From contig NZ_JACVVP010000046.1 of the NCBI RefSeq assembly GCF_014534745.1, forward strand, positions 1 through 60,654: a stretch of DNA of 60,654 bases. Direction: 5' to 3'. The translations under genes and the position numbers were made by a program. The notes beneath the pieces were generated by a model. That model was not told where the DNA came from. It did no database searches and saw nothing but the letters and a program-made list of their open reading frames with translations. Source of the DNA: Flammeovirga sp. EKP202. GTDB lineage: Bacteria > Bacteroidota > Bacteroidia > Cytophagales > Flammeovirgaceae. Positions 35,731 to 46,371 of the stretch are shown here, piece by piece; position 1 is the stretch's first letter, and every line of letters starts with the position of its first letter.

Positions 35731-37155
35731 TTATTGATTTACCGGAGTAGGAGTAAATACATCTACTACTTCTGGAGTATTAGGGTTTGTATTAATTTCT
35801 ACTTGAGGGTAAATAAATCTTAGAGGAATTTGAGTTCCACTTGTTGGAGTAACATTCACTCTTACATCTGTTTCCTTGAAGGTTCTTCTCAAATCTGTGA
35901 AACCGTCAATTAAACCTACACTAGCAATGTATTTTTCTGCTAAAATCTCGCGAATGTATGCTCTATCTTCAGCGATATTATCAGTGTTTAATATACCTCC
36001 ATTTTGGAAATCTGCTGCATCATAAGCATCATACTGCATACCAACTAGCACTGCATTTGCATCATCTTCATCTACTTCTTCACCTGTTACTGAACTAGCA
36101 AAATATGATTGGTAAGCACTTGATAAGTAACCACCTGATGCCATAAATGCTCTGTATTCATTAATAGCTGCTAAACTTGCTGGCAAATCACCTGTTCTAG
36201 CCGCTGACTCTGCTTTTATAAGAAGAGTTAAGTAGTACGTAGCAATAGGGAATTCTCTTGAAGCTCCAAAGAAACCACTAGTGTTCAAATTACCACCACT
36301 ATATAAATAATCTTTAATGTGCTTATAATTTGTCTTAGCATTGTTCTTGTCGTCGATAAAGCCTAATGCAAATGCATCTGATGCACTCATATAACCCGCT
36401 CTATGAACTCTTTGGAAAGCATAATAAGTATTTTGATCTACATCTCTTGAAGTTCCATGCTGTAGTGCAATCTCTTCGTCAACAGAAGTAATACCTTCTT
36501 CTGCGAAATCTAATGCATCTTGATAGTTTTTCTGAGATAAAGCAATTCTTGCTTTAATAGAATAGATACCTTTTACATTGAAATTCAATAACTCTTCACC
36601 AATAAAACCTTGATTTGAATTAAGGTCCTCAATAGCCTCTGAAAGCATTTCCTGTGTCATTGTATACACATCAGCTTGAGCATCATATTTAGGGGTTGGG
36701 ATATTTTCAAAATCTCCAACTTCTGTTGCAGGAACATCACCCCATAAGTCTGCAGAAAGACTTAAACCTAAAGCAATGATCACTTTACAGTGACCAGCTA
36801 AGATTCTGTTACCTGATTCTTCAGCATCTGCTAATACTAATTTCGCATTTGTAATAGCACTAGTATACAAGTTACCCCAAGGACTATCAAAATCAGCAGC
36901 AGTAGCATTGTAAAGACCTAAACCAATATACTGACGATCAGAACCTGTAAAGTAACCTGACCACATACCTGCTAAACGAGCCATTTCTCCTTCATGTACA
37001 AACCCAAGGGCTAATTGTGAAGATGGCATTACCAACTCTGAAGGAGCTTCCAAAGGGTCGTTTGGACTTACCGACTCTCCTTCAACTAAAGACTGACAAG
37101 AGAAAGTTCCTACTAAACTTGCCGCTATTAGAATATTTTTAAATATATTTTTCAT
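35731..37155 (-). CDS. SusD/RagB-like outer-membrane lipoprotein (pair 2)
   Basis: A 474-residue lipoprotein with lipobox GTFSC (Cys20). The sequence is of the SusD-like nutrient-binding type, closer to the pair 3 and 4 proteins than to pair 1: SPNDPLEAPSELVMPSSQLALGF near the start, DLWGDVPATEVGDFENIPTPKYDAQADVY in the middle, and ILAEKYIASVGLIDGFTDLRR near the C-terminus. It lies 64 bases after its SusC partner. The ligand is unknown. Confidence 0.9.
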   Translation of the reverse strand: MKNIFKNILIAASLVGTFSCQSLVEGESVSPNDPLEAPSELVMPSSQLALGFVHEGEMARLAGMWSGYFTGSDRQYIGLGLYNATAADFDSPWGNLYTSAITNAKLVLADAEESGNRILAGHCKVIIALGLSLSADLWGDVPATEVGDFENIPTPKYDAQADVYTMTQEMLSEAIEDLNSNQGFIGEELLNFNVKGIYSIKARIALSQKNYQDALDFAEEGITSVDEEIALQHGTSRDVDQNTYYAFQRVHRAGYMSASDAFALGFIDDKNNAKTNYKHIKDYLYSGGNLNTSGFFGASREFPIATYYLTLLIKAESAARTGDLPASLAAINEYRAFMASGGYLSSAYQSYFASSVTGEEVDEDDANAVLVGMQYDAYDAADFQNGGILNTDNIAEDRAYIREILAEKYIASVGLIDGFTDLRRTFKETDVRVNVTPTSGTQIPLRFIYPQVEINTNPNTPEVVDVFTPTPVNQ

Positions 37156-37219
37156 ATTAAAATATGATTTTTTCTTCTTAATTTTTTTAATGATATGGTC
37201 TAGTGACCACTACATTTAA

Positions 37220-40200
37220 TTACCAGTTAAATGCAGCACTGAATACAAATGATCTTGTGTTAGGGTTATTGAAGTAATCTAAACCACGACCATTAGATAC
37301 ACCTGTTAAGTTAGTTTCAGGGTCAATTCCTGAGTAATCTGTCCAAAGGAATAAGTTACGTCCTGTTACTGCTAAATCAATTGATGATACCTTGATAGCT
37401 TTTTTCAATGCTGGCATTCTTAATGAATAGCTAAGTGTTAACTCTCTTAAACGAGTCCAAGTTGCATCCTCAACAAATTGCTCTCCTACTGGTCCAAAAC
37501 CACCACCTGTAGAGGTATACCACTCTTCTGTTAAAGCAACTGGTCCTGCTCCAAAGTCTCTTACTAAACCTCTGAATGTTTCTCCTGAAGCAATAGATCC
37601 ACCTCCAAAAGTTTTCAACTCAGATGGAGCTACGCTTTCAACTGCTGTTCTTGAAGAACGACCAAAGTGATCCAATACTCCATTTGTACCATTCCAGATA
37701 TCGCCACCTTGTGAGTGCTCAAATAATGCATATAGTCTGAAACCTTTGTATGCTACAGTAAGGCCTAAACCACCTCTCCACTCTGGGTTAGGGTCACCAA
37801 TGATACCTTCTTCTAATCCTTGTTGAGGGAAACCATTGTCGTCTAAGTCATAAGAACCATCTTCGTTTCTTGCAAACTTACCACCCCAAAGAACACCTAG
37901 AGGTTGTCCTTCAACTGCTCTTGACGAAGTACCTGTAAAACCATTTAATAGGATTGATTTTGTACCTTTCAAGTCTGTTACTTGGTTTCTGATTCTAGTC
38001 CAGTTTACATCTAATGCTACTCTCCAGTCTGCATTTCTGATGATGTCATAACCTAAATCAATCTCTAAACCTTTGTTTTCAATAGTAGCAGCATTACCAT
38101 ATTGCCCAGTGTAACCCGCTGCTGGAGAAAGTTCAGTTGCGAAAAGAACATCTTTCGTTTCGTTTTGGAAATACGTAACACCTAAACGACCTTTATCAGC
38201 TAAGAATCTTAAATCTGTACCAACTTCCCATTCTGTTTTAATCTCAGGCTTCAATGAAGTGCTACCACCTTCGTCATCTCTTACGTATCCTCCACCGTAA
38301 CCAGACATGTTTACAATAGGTCCCCATGATTCATTAAACACAGCAGATTCATAGTAAGTTCTAGATCTGTAAGGTGATGGCTGAACACCCACTTGGCCAA
38401 TTGATGCTCTTAATTTTGCGAATGATAAAGCACCTGAAGCATCATTAACTAACTGATAAGCCACATCTGCAGAAGGATAGTAATATACTGAATTTGCATC
38501 AGCACCATAAGTCGAAGCAGCTTCACCTCTTAATGTACCATTTACAAATAACTTATCTTTGTAAGCAAAGTTAGCAGTACCATACATTGCCGCAATCTTA
38601 ATAGTACGGTAGAAGTTGAAAGGCGTCTTATTTTCAGCAGTTGCATTATCAAAGTTTGGAGGAGCAGTAGGAATAATAAATGAATTCATTTCTGCTTCAC
38701 GTCTTTGATAATCTCTTTGGTTATAGTTGAAACCTACAATACCAGTAAACATGATATCTTCAGTTAATTTTCTTTGAACTCTTGCAATTAAGTCAGTATT
38801 AAACTGCATCTCAGAGATATTATCCTCATAGTAGTATCCACTTAAGTAATTTGCAGAATTAGGAGGGAAATATGTAGATCTTTGATCACTGTAATAATCA
38901 ATACCAGTTCTCCAAGTAATGTCGATCCAAGTTGCTGGTAATAATTGTGCTTCAACTGTACCAATAAAACGGTCTACTTGTGAAGGGTTCTTTTGATTAT
39001 TTGTAGTCCAGTTAGGGTTGTTGTAAATTGGATCAAAACCATAGTTACTACCAGCCCATAATAACGGTCCGTATGGAGCTCTATATGCTCTATGAACATT
39101 TGAAATTGGAACTGCATTTGGATCGTAACCGTTATTTGTTACTTGACCAGGGTTATAATTGTAAATTGTTCCTTCATAAGCACTGTTATCAAAATCTGCT
39201 GGAGTTCTTAATAAACCTAACATTAAACCTGCTAAGTTTGATCCTTTTTGAACTCTTTCCGAAGCCGTTCTTGTATATGATAATGTATTTGTTAATTTAA
39301 ATTTCTCGCCAAATCTCTTCATTGAGTTCAATCTAGCTGTAGTTCTGTCATAAGATGAATTTTTGATTACACCATTTTGACGCATATCTGATACTGAGAA
39401 CATATAGCTACTATTTCTATCTCCACCAGAAATTGACAAGCTATTTTCCCAGTAAGAACCTGTTCCAAAAACTTGATCCCAGTTTGCATCATCATAAGTC
39501 GCTAATGAATTATTTTTATTGATAGGATAAATAGTTTGACCATCGTTAGATACAAAGTATACTTGATCTGTAATTAATTCATTTGCCTCACCTGATCTAT
39601 CAGCAATTTTATCACCCCATGATCCTGCCGATGAAGCTGAGTTAGCGTAGGTTACACCAACACCACCTGATCCTTGACCATAAATTTGTTGTGTATCATG
39701 TCTTTTGTTGATTTGGTCAATTGAATAAGATGTTCTGTATTGAACATTTACTTTTTTACCTGAGTTAGATCCTTTTTTCGTTGTAATAACGATTACACCG
39801 TTCGCTGCTCTTGAACCCCATAAAGCTGCTGCAGAAGCACCTTTAAGAATTTGCATTGTTTCAATGTCGTTAGGGTTAATATCATTCATACGTGATTGCT
39901 GAGATACACCGTCTACACCATCACCTACACTTGAGTTGTTAATTGGCATACCATCCACTACTACAAGTGGCTGTAAGTTACCTGATATAGTAGATTGTCC
40001 ACGAATCTGGATGTATGAACCGGCACCAGGATCACCAGAAGATCTAACGATATTCACACCAGAAGCTTTACCTGCCATACTGTTAATCAAGCTTGACTCT
40101 CCTGATTCAACTAAACTCTCAGCAGCAATTTTTGATGGTGCTGATCCAAGTTGATCTCTGTTTTCTTCAAAACCTAATGCAGAAACAACAACTTCGTCTA

Positions 40201-40501
40201 ATTGCTTCAAATCTTCTTGCATTGAAATTGAAATCTCTGATTCAGTACCTACAGCTTGTTCAACTTCTTCAAAGCCTACTAGTTTGAATACTAAGACTGC
40301 ATTAGCACCTGAAACTGCTAATCTATACTGACCTTGAACATTAGAAACAGTACCTGTAGATGTACCTTTAAGAATTACAGCAACCCCAGGAAGAGGTTCA
40401 CCGTTAGCGTCATTGATAACGCCCGATACAGTTCTCTCTTGAGCAAGCGTAGCAAAAGCCATACTCATTAAGAGAGAAAGAAGCATAATTGCTTTTTTCA
40501 T
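37220..40501 (-). CDS. SusC/RagA-family TonB-linked outer-membrane transporter (pair 2)
   Basis: A 1093-residue SusC-type transporter, the longest of the four. A signal peptide (about 1-20) precedes a CarboxypepD_reg-like domain (about 22-100; PLPGVAVILKGTSTGTVSNVQG), LDEVVVSALG, and the plug with IQIRGQSTI, PLVVVDGMPINN and ALWGSRAANGVIVITTKKG. The barrel ends RSFVFSAAFNW. There is no STN domain. The signal peptide and first domain resemble SusC 1, while the plug and barrel differ, so the two pairs should take different ligands. Confidence 0.95.
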   Translation of the reverse strand: MKKAIMLLSLLMSMAFATLAQERTVSGVINDANGEPLPGVAVILKGTSTGTVSNVQGQYRLAVSGANAVLVFKLVGFEEVEQAVGTESEISISMQEDLKQLDEVVVSALGFEENRDQLGSAPSKIAAESLVESGESSLINSMAGKASGVNIVRSSGDPGAGSYIQIRGQSTISGNLQPLVVVDGMPINNSSVGDGVDGVSQQSRMNDINPNDIETMQILKGASAAALWGSRAANGVIVITTKKGSNSGKKVNVQYRTSYSIDQINKRHDTQQIYGQGSGGVGVTYANSASSAGSWGDKIADRSGEANELITDQVYFVSNDGQTIYPINKNNSLATYDDANWDQVFGTGSYWENSLSISGGDRNSSYMFSVSDMRQNGVIKNSSYDRTTARLNSMKRFGEKFKLTNTLSYTRTASERVQKGSNLAGLMLGLLRTPADFDNSAYEGTIYNYNPGQVTNNGYDPNAVPISNVHRAYRAPYGPLLWAGSNYGFDPIYNNPNWTTNNQKNPSQVDRFIGTVEAQLLPATWIDITWRTGIDYYSDQRSTYFPPNSANYLSGYYYEDNISEMQFNTDLIARVQRKLTEDIMFTGIVGFNYNQRDYQRREAEMNSFIIPTAPPNFDNATAENKTPFNFYRTIKIAAMYGTANFAYKDKLFVNGTLRGEAASTYGADANSVYYYPSADVAYQLVNDASGALSFAKLRASIGQVGVQPSPYRSRTYYESAVFNESWGPIVNMSGYGGGYVRDDEGGSTSLKPEIKTEWEVGTDLRFLADKGRLGVTYFQNETKDVLFATELSPAAGYTGQYGNAATIENKGLEIDLGYDIIRNADWRVALDVNWTRIRNQVTDLKGTKSILLNGFTGTSSRAVEGQPLGVLWGGKFARNEDGSYDLDDNGFPQQGLEEGIIGDPNPEWRGGLGLTVAYKGFRLYALFEHSQGGDIWNGTNGVLDHFGRSSRTAVESVAPSELKTFGGGSIASGETFRGLVRDFGAGPVALTEEWYTSTGGGFGPVGEQFVEDATWTRLRELTLSYSLRMPALKKAIKVSSIDLAVTGRNLFLWTDYSGIDPETNLTGVSNGRGLDYFNNPNTRSFVFSAAFNW

Positions 40502-41046
40502 AGTTAAAATAAATTGAATTGGAACTTAAAGTTTAAATATGGTCAGGTTTAGTCCAAAAACCCTCCCTAAAAAATTCTGCTGTTAATTATAATTGGTAGC
40601 AAAAAATATATCTTTTTTTTGTATTAAAATTTAATCCTTATAAAATAAATCGGTAGCAATATTTTGATTGCATCATATCATAGTTACACCTCAAATGTAA
40701 TAGAAAGATTTTTAATTTGTAAATATTCACTATTAAAATTTTAACTTTTATTTTCATTTAATCGAAAACAAGTTCTACCTCTTCTTAGTTACATGCAATT
40801 AAGACATGACAAATCAACACATTAACTAAAAATAAATCAATTACATATTTTTTTTGTTAACGTTAAAATATTAACAGTGTGAAATGAAAAAGTTTAGATA
40901 AATCTATTGACTATGTAGTGCTCTGCATAATATTTCATATACAAAATAAGCCCAATGGAAAACAATTCCATTGGGCTTATTCTTTTATTTAGACCTAAAT
41001 TATAGTTCCAACCTTTTAGGTTGTGCTCTATGTTTTAGACATAAGC
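40502..41046. other. Leader region of SusC 2 and terminator of pair 3
   Basis: A 545-base AT-rich gap. AATTGAATTGGAACTTAAA at 40512-40530 repeats the block before SusC 1. A -7-like TACATTTG on the minus strand (40692-40699) lacks a clear -33. The pair 3 terminator lies at 40945-40981. No coding sequence was found. Confidence 0.5.
40945..40981 (-). terminator. Terminator of SusC/SusD pair 3
   Basis: A perfect 16-bp stem (40945-40960 with 40966-40981) with a 5-base loop and TTTTG after it on the minus strand. The arm AATAAGCCCAA is shared with the pair 4 terminator. Confidence 0.85.
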
Positions 41047-42540
41047 TTAACGCGAACCACCGGCCCACCATACTTTCTCTGTAAATACAAATTGACCGTC
41101 TCCTTGTGCCTCACTTACGTTTGGATTATTACTAACATCACCAACACCATAAGTATAGCGTAATGGGAACATTCCAGGAGCTGGGTGCTGTAAATTAATG
41201 TATGATGTTTCACCCATTGCTTCAAGACGTCTCATGTCGTTATAAGCCTCTAAAGATTCAGCTTGATAGAATGCTAAATATTTCTCTTTCATGATACGGT
41301 CGATATCGAAATTAGAAATAGATGTAATATAGTCTTCTACATCATCTGTTTTTGAAGCTTTAAATGCTGCTCTGATAGCATCTTTAGCCGCTTCTTCACC
41401 ACTTCCTGCAGCCATTCTTTCTTTAGCTTCAGCCTCTAAGAATTTCACTTCATGATAACTTAACATGTATGAAGGCTGAGTTGCATCAAGGAAATAAGAT
41501 GACACTCCGTATTTATTATAAGCTGGAGTTGCATCAGTCATTCCATTAGGTGCAAAATATAATTTACCATATTCAGGACTTGAACTAGGAACGTATACAT
41601 TTGGAATAAAGAATTGAGCAATTCTAGGATCATTATCATCCATATTATCTCTTAAACTTTGAGATGCACCATAATATGCTCTTACGTTTAAGAATAAAAA
41701 GTTAGGATTATGTGATGTTGACCCATTGTATTCAAACCTAGCCTCTTCATTAGCACTTGTGAATGATAATGCTACCTCATCTAATACATCTTGATATGAA
41801 TGCTCTGAAGGATTAATAAATGACAACCTCATATGAGCTCTAGCCTTTAACCCGTGAGCTAACTTGATCCATGCATCAATAGATGCTTCTGGATTAGCTC
41901 TAGAATTTAAACGGTCATATAATACATCTTGTGAACCAGGAGCTGAAGCTTGACCTTCAAATGTATTATCCTTGTTAAGATTAACAATTGCTTCATCTAA
42001 GATATTGAAGATATCATCATAGATTTGAGCTTGCTTATCTAACTTTGGAGTCATATAATTCTTGTAATCAGATGCTTCTGTAAATGGCACATCTCCACAT
42101 ACATCTGTCAATACAGAAATATAGTATGCTCTCATTACTAAAGCTCTACCTAACATATGGTAGTTACCTGCTTCTCTTCCTCCTTCAGAACAGTGCTCAA
42201 TAATATCAGCAATATCTCTCAAGCCTGTGTAAGCATGTACCCATGCATTGTTATAAGTAGATGTTTGAGTGATTTGTCCTACTCTTGTCTCTGCATTATA
42301 GAATTGACCATCAATACCTACTTGATGCTCTACGTATAATGCTGCGTACATACCAAAGTCACCACTAGATACAGAAGACGCTGCTCTACTAATTACATCT
42401 GTCAATACAAAAGAAGTTGGTACCTCAGTTGGATTGTTGGGGTTCTTATTGATCTCATCCATAATCTTGTCACTACAAGATGTCATAGATGAGAAAGCCA
42501 ATGAACCTACTGCTATATATTTTAAATACTTTTTGATCAT
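41047..42540 (-). CDS. SusD/RagB-like outer-membrane lipoprotein (pair 3)
   Basis: A 497-residue lipoprotein with lipobox SMTSC (Cys22) followed by SDK. It is of the SusD-like_2 type, with NKNPNNPTEVPTSFVLTD near the start, ALVMRAYYISVLTDVCGDVPFTEA, NSRANPEASIDAWIKLAHGLKARAHMRLS, and a C-terminus ending KVWWAGGSR that is nearly identical to the pair 4 protein. It lies 10 bases after SusC 3. A TPR-like helical core for binding ligand at the cell surface is expected. Confidence 0.92.
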   Translation of the reverse strand: MIKKYLKYIAVGSLAFSSMTSCSDKIMDEINKNPNNPTEVPTSFVLTDVISRAASSVSSGDFGMYAALYVEHQVGIDGQFYNAETRVGQITQTSTYNNAWVHAYTGLRDIADIIEHCSEGGREAGNYHMLGRALVMRAYYISVLTDVCGDVPFTEASDYKNYMTPKLDKQAQIYDDIFNILDEAIVNLNKDNTFEGQASAPGSQDVLYDRLNSRANPEASIDAWIKLAHGLKARAHMRLSFINPSEHSYQDVLDEVALSFTSANEEARFEYNGSTSHNPNFLFLNVRAYYGASQSLRDNMDDNDPRIAQFFIPNVYVPSSSPEYGKLYFAPNGMTDATPAYNKYGVSSYFLDATQPSYMLSYHEVKFLEAEAKERMAAGSGEEAAKDAIRAAFKASKTDDVEDYITSISNFDIDRIMKEKYLAFYQAESLEAYNDMRRLEAMGETSYINLQHPAPGMFPLRYTYGVGDVSNNPNVSEAQGDGQFVFTEKVWWAGGSR

Positions 42541-42550
42541 GTTAATAAAA

Positions 42551-45500
42551 TTAGAAAGTTAAATCTACACCGAAACCGAAACTAGATGTGTTAGGCATTG
42601 AGAATCTTTCAAATGCACCACCCATGTTGTTGTTACCTTGAGAAGATTCAGGGTCAAAGTTTGGTAATTCAGTCCACAATAAGATATTTCTAGCAAATGC
42701 TGATAAGCGAACATCTGTAGTACCTTTGATTAATTTCTTAGGGAATCTATATCCTAAAGAAAGTTCTCTTAATTTTAAGAAAGAGTTATTGTAAATCGCA
42801 GCTTCATCGATATTACCTTCTGCTCCATAATATCTATCAAAGTAAGCGTTTGGATCATCTACACCACCTCTTTGAATATCATTTGGAGTACCATCTTCCT
42901 TAAAGCCAGGCATAACAAATGGTGTTTCTCTATCTTCCGTTTCTGCACTTACACCGTAAAGGTTTAACAAGTTGTTTGTACCATGATACATTTGGCCACC
43001 ATTTTTCCAATCAAATACTGCTGCTAAATTCCAGTTTTTATAACGTAAATTCGTATTGAAACCTAAGATAAAGTCAGGTGTGATATCACCAATGATACCA
43101 TCAGGTCCTTGCATTGGCATACCATACTGAGAGTTCTTGTTACCATTAATAAATTCTCTTTCATCAACAAGAATTCTACCTTGGTCATCTCTAGCATAAG
43201 TAGAACCGAAGATTACTGGGTATGCATAACCAATACCTGCTCTAACTTGAGGAGTTACGAAACCACCTAAGAAAATAGACTCTACACCTGGTGCTAACTC
43301 ATCAACAACAGAAGTAACCTTAGAGAAGTTCACCATTACATCCCAAGTAAAATCCTTTGTTTGAACTGGTACTAATGTTAATGTTAATTCGTGTGCATCT
43401 GTATGTAATTTACCACCGTTAGTAAGTAAACTATTGTAACCTGTAGATGCTGCCAATGGAACTGGGAAGATCTGATCTGTTACATTTTGACGTGAATATG
43501 TATAGCTTAAGCTAATACGGTCATTGAAGAACCCTACATCTGCACCAAGCTCATATGACACTGTATTTTGAGGCTTCAAGTTTTCATCATAAATTCTTGA
43601 GTTTCTAGTATAAGCATTTACTCCACCCATTGGATAATTGATTGGGTAAGTTCCTGACCACCAACCTCCAGAATACGTAGGCTTTGAATAGAAATCTTCG
43701 TAGTAATCTCCTGCTTGACCTACTTGTGCAAATGAACCTCTTAACTTCAACAATGATAAGTGATCAGATGATTTAAGGAAATCCATTTCGCTTAACACCC
43801 AGCTAAGAGATACTGATGGGTAGAAGAAAGATCTTGCACCTGAAGGCATTGTTGATACATAATCATTACGACCTGTAACAGTAGCAAAAAGGTAATCGTC
43901 ATACGATAATGAAGCACTACCAAAAAAACCAACAGTTCTTGTATTTCTTTGATTCTCATTTGCAGTTTGAACAATTGAGTTGTCAATATGCTTCCATCCA
44001 CCAAAGTTAAAACCTACACCAACTTGGTCATATGTTTTTCTTCTTGTGTCGTTGATCTCATTACCTAAAATTGCCGAGAATTTCACTTTATCAGAAATAT
44101 CCCATGAGTAATTTACTGTTAATAATGAGTTGATCGTATTATTTGTAATACCATAGTTATTAATTCTACCAGCATCATTTTTACTACCTAGTTCAAAAAC
44201 ATCTTGATAATGCGTAGTATAAGAATCAACACCTAATTGGTATTTTACTCTAACATTCATATTATCTCTTAAACTCTCTTCATACTGTAGGTAAGTATTA
44301 CCGTAGAAACGTTGTGTCTTCTCATTAAACACGTTATTTTCCATTGCCCAATATGGGTTATCGAAAGTTAAACTTCTATAGTAAATCTGAGAATAAGGAT
44401 CAGAAGGTAAGCTAGATGGAATACCTTTCAAGTCATAAGAAGTTGGAGCTGCATATACACCTGCTAAAGCGGCATCGTTACCTGCTGATAATTTATCAAT
44501 TTCACTTTGTACAAAGTTTGCTGAAACACCAGTACTAAAGTTATCATTGATTGTACCATCAAATCTACCTTTAACATTCCAACGATCCATACCTGTAGAA
44601 GGTGCAATACCTTGCTGAGTAGTGTTTGATAAACCAATGCTATAGTTAGCAGATTCAGTAGCTTGACTGATATTTGCACTAGTATTTACTGTATGACCTG
44701 TTTGGAAATAATCACCAAAGTTATCATAAGCTTGAGGTGTAACCCATGGATCTAAACCTGCTTGTGCTCTTTGAGGTACATAGTATTTACCTGGGTGACC
44801 TTGGTGGTTACCTCCATAACCTGTTCCGTTTGGACCAGTAGGCTTATCAGGGTTATTATTAATATCATTTGGTAAGTCTGAAATCTTTGGACCCCATCCT
44901 AACGAAGTACCTGGATCAAATGCTCCTCCTGCACCTTGAGCGTATGTATTTTGGTACTGAGGCTTTCTTGATACTGTTTCAAAACTTGTGAAGTTTGAAA
45001 CTTTAACAACTGGCTTTCCTTTATTTCCTTTACCACTTTTTGTAGTAATAATGATTACACCATTTGATGCTCTAATACCATATAAGGCTGCCGCTGCTTG
45101 ACCTTTCAAGATGTTGATTGACTCTATATCATTAGGGTCAATATCCACTGCTCTGTTTGCAATGTCTGCACCTGTAACTGAATTACCAGTCGAGAAATCA
45201 GGGTTAGATGAAATTGGCATACCATCAATTACATATAATGGAGCGTTATTTCCTGTAAATGATCTAGCACCACGAATGTTAATTTGAGCTGACGCACCTG
45301 GAGCACCTGATGAAGGTTTGATATCAACACCTGTAACTTTACCTTGTAATGCACCTGCTAAACCAGGATTACCTGTTTGCTGTAAAGTTTCTGTTTGTAC
45401 TTCTTGGAAAGCATAACCTAAAGATTTTTTGTCAGATTCTTGGCCTAAAGCAGTTACAACTACCTCGTCCAATTGCTCAGCATCTTGCTCTAGCGCAATG

Positions 45501-45769
45501 TCAACAACTGATTGTTGTCCAACTGCTACTTCTTGAGTAGAATAACCTACAAAACTAAAAACTAAAGTCGCATCGTCTCCAATGGTGATGTGGTACTTAC
45601 CATCTAGGTCTGTGATAGTACCTTTAGTTGTGCCTTTTAATAATACTGTAACACCCGGAAGTGGTTCACCTCCTTCAGTAACCACACCTGAAACGGTACG
45701 GTCCTGTGCAAAAGTACTTACAATTGTCATCAACGTAAGTACTATCAATGATAGAAGTCGTTTGTTCAT
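42551..45769 (-). CDS. SusC/RagA-family TonB-linked outer-membrane transporter (pair 3)
   Basis: A 1072-residue SusC-type transporter. A signal peptide (about 1-21) precedes a CarboxypepD_reg-like domain (about 23-98), LDEVVVTALG, and the plug with INIRGARSFTGNNAPLYVID and ALYGIRASNGVIIITTKSGKG. The barrel ends SSFGFGVDLTF. It is a close paralogue of SusC 4: the plug and the C-terminal stretch match almost residue for residue, while the N-terminal domain and some loop regions differ. There is no STN domain. Confidence 0.95.
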   Translation of the reverse strand: MNKRLLSLIVLTLMTIVSTFAQDRTVSGVVTEGGEPLPGVTVLLKGTTKGTITDLDGKYHITIGDDATLVFSFVGYSTQEVAVGQQSVVDIALEQDAEQLDEVVVTALGQESDKKSLGYAFQEVQTETLQQTGNPGLAGALQGKVTGVDIKPSSGAPGASAQINIRGARSFTGNNAPLYVIDGMPISSNPDFSTGNSVTGADIANRAVDIDPNDIESINILKGQAAAALYGIRASNGVIIITTKSGKGNKGKPVVKVSNFTSFETVSRKPQYQNTYAQGAGGAFDPGTSLGWGPKISDLPNDINNNPDKPTGPNGTGYGGNHQGHPGKYYVPQRAQAGLDPWVTPQAYDNFGDYFQTGHTVNTSANISQATESANYSIGLSNTTQQGIAPSTGMDRWNVKGRFDGTINDNFSTGVSANFVQSEIDKLSAGNDAALAGVYAAPTSYDLKGIPSSLPSDPYSQIYYRSLTFDNPYWAMENNVFNEKTQRFYGNTYLQYEESLRDNMNVRVKYQLGVDSYTTHYQDVFELGSKNDAGRINNYGITNNTINSLLTVNYSWDISDKVKFSAILGNEINDTRRKTYDQVGVGFNFGGWKHIDNSIVQTANENQRNTRTVGFFGSASLSYDDYLFATVTGRNDYVSTMPSGARSFFYPSVSLSWVLSEMDFLKSSDHLSLLKLRGSFAQVGQAGDYYEDFYSKPTYSGGWWSGTYPINYPMGGVNAYTRNSRIYDENLKPQNTVSYELGADVGFFNDRISLSYTYSRQNVTDQIFPVPLAASTGYNSLLTNGGKLHTDAHELTLTLVPVQTKDFTWDVMVNFSKVTSVVDELAPGVESIFLGGFVTPQVRAGIGYAYPVIFGSTYARDDQGRILVDEREFINGNKNSQYGMPMQGPDGIIGDITPDFILGFNTNLRYKNWNLAAVFDWKNGGQMYHGTNNLLNLYGVSAETEDRETPFVMPGFKEDGTPNDIQRGGVDDPNAYFDRYYGAEGNIDEAAIYNNSFLKLRELSLGYRFPKKLIKGTTDVRLSAFARNILLWTELPNFDPESSQGNNNMGGAFERFSMPNTSSFGFGVDLTF

Positions 45770-46371
45770 AAATAAATTAATAAAATTAAGCTTAAGGTTA
45801 GTAGTATCCGTTTTAAACAGATTAATAATTGAAATGGAAGTCTAAAAAACGTTTAATACTAAGTTTTGATTGATTTTTAAATACCTCTTTGGTCTAGTCT
45901 TAAAAAAGGGTAATATTTAAAAATTTAACCTTTGTTTGTATTGCAATATCTAATTTTTAACTCTTCTGTTTTTAATATTTTCAGTTAATGCTTTCAAATA
46001 TTAAATTAATTGATATTTAAAAATCTGAAATTCAATTAATTAAAAATTAACAAAATCACCTATAACGTATTATTTATACAATTTCATAACATTGATTAAT
46101 AGATACTATTTTATAGCATAATAACACTGTTTATTCTATGTTATATTTAGCAATTCACGTAATAGAAATATTTTATCCTGTACAAATGTTATTTCACTAC
46201 TTTTTTAATCTGAAATACCATTTTATGATTTACTTGTCATACATTAAACTATAAGCCTCTTCTATTGTCTAAATATTAGAGGAGGGATGAAATAGGAAAT
46301 GACAAAAAAATAAGCCCAACAGAAAACATCTGTTAGACTTATTTTTATTGTTTTTGTTCTACTGTTTGAGA
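45770..46371. other. Leader region of SusC 3 and terminator of pair 4
   Basis: A 602-base, very AT-rich gap. I found no clear TANNTTTG promoter for SusC 3 and no coding sequence. The block shared by SusC 1 and 2 is absent. The pair 4 terminator is at 46309-46343. Confidence 0.5.
46309..46343 (-). terminator. Terminator of SusC/SusD pair 4
   Basis: A 14-bp stem with two mismatches (46309-46322 with 46330-46343), with a T-run after it on the minus strand. The AATAAGCCCAA arm matches the pair 3 terminator, but the opposite arm has drifted. Confidence 0.65.

Noticed and set aside
39028-39300. Plus-strand open frame of 90 residues inside SusC 2
   Set aside because: It is a shadow of the SusC coding frame with no family resemblance.
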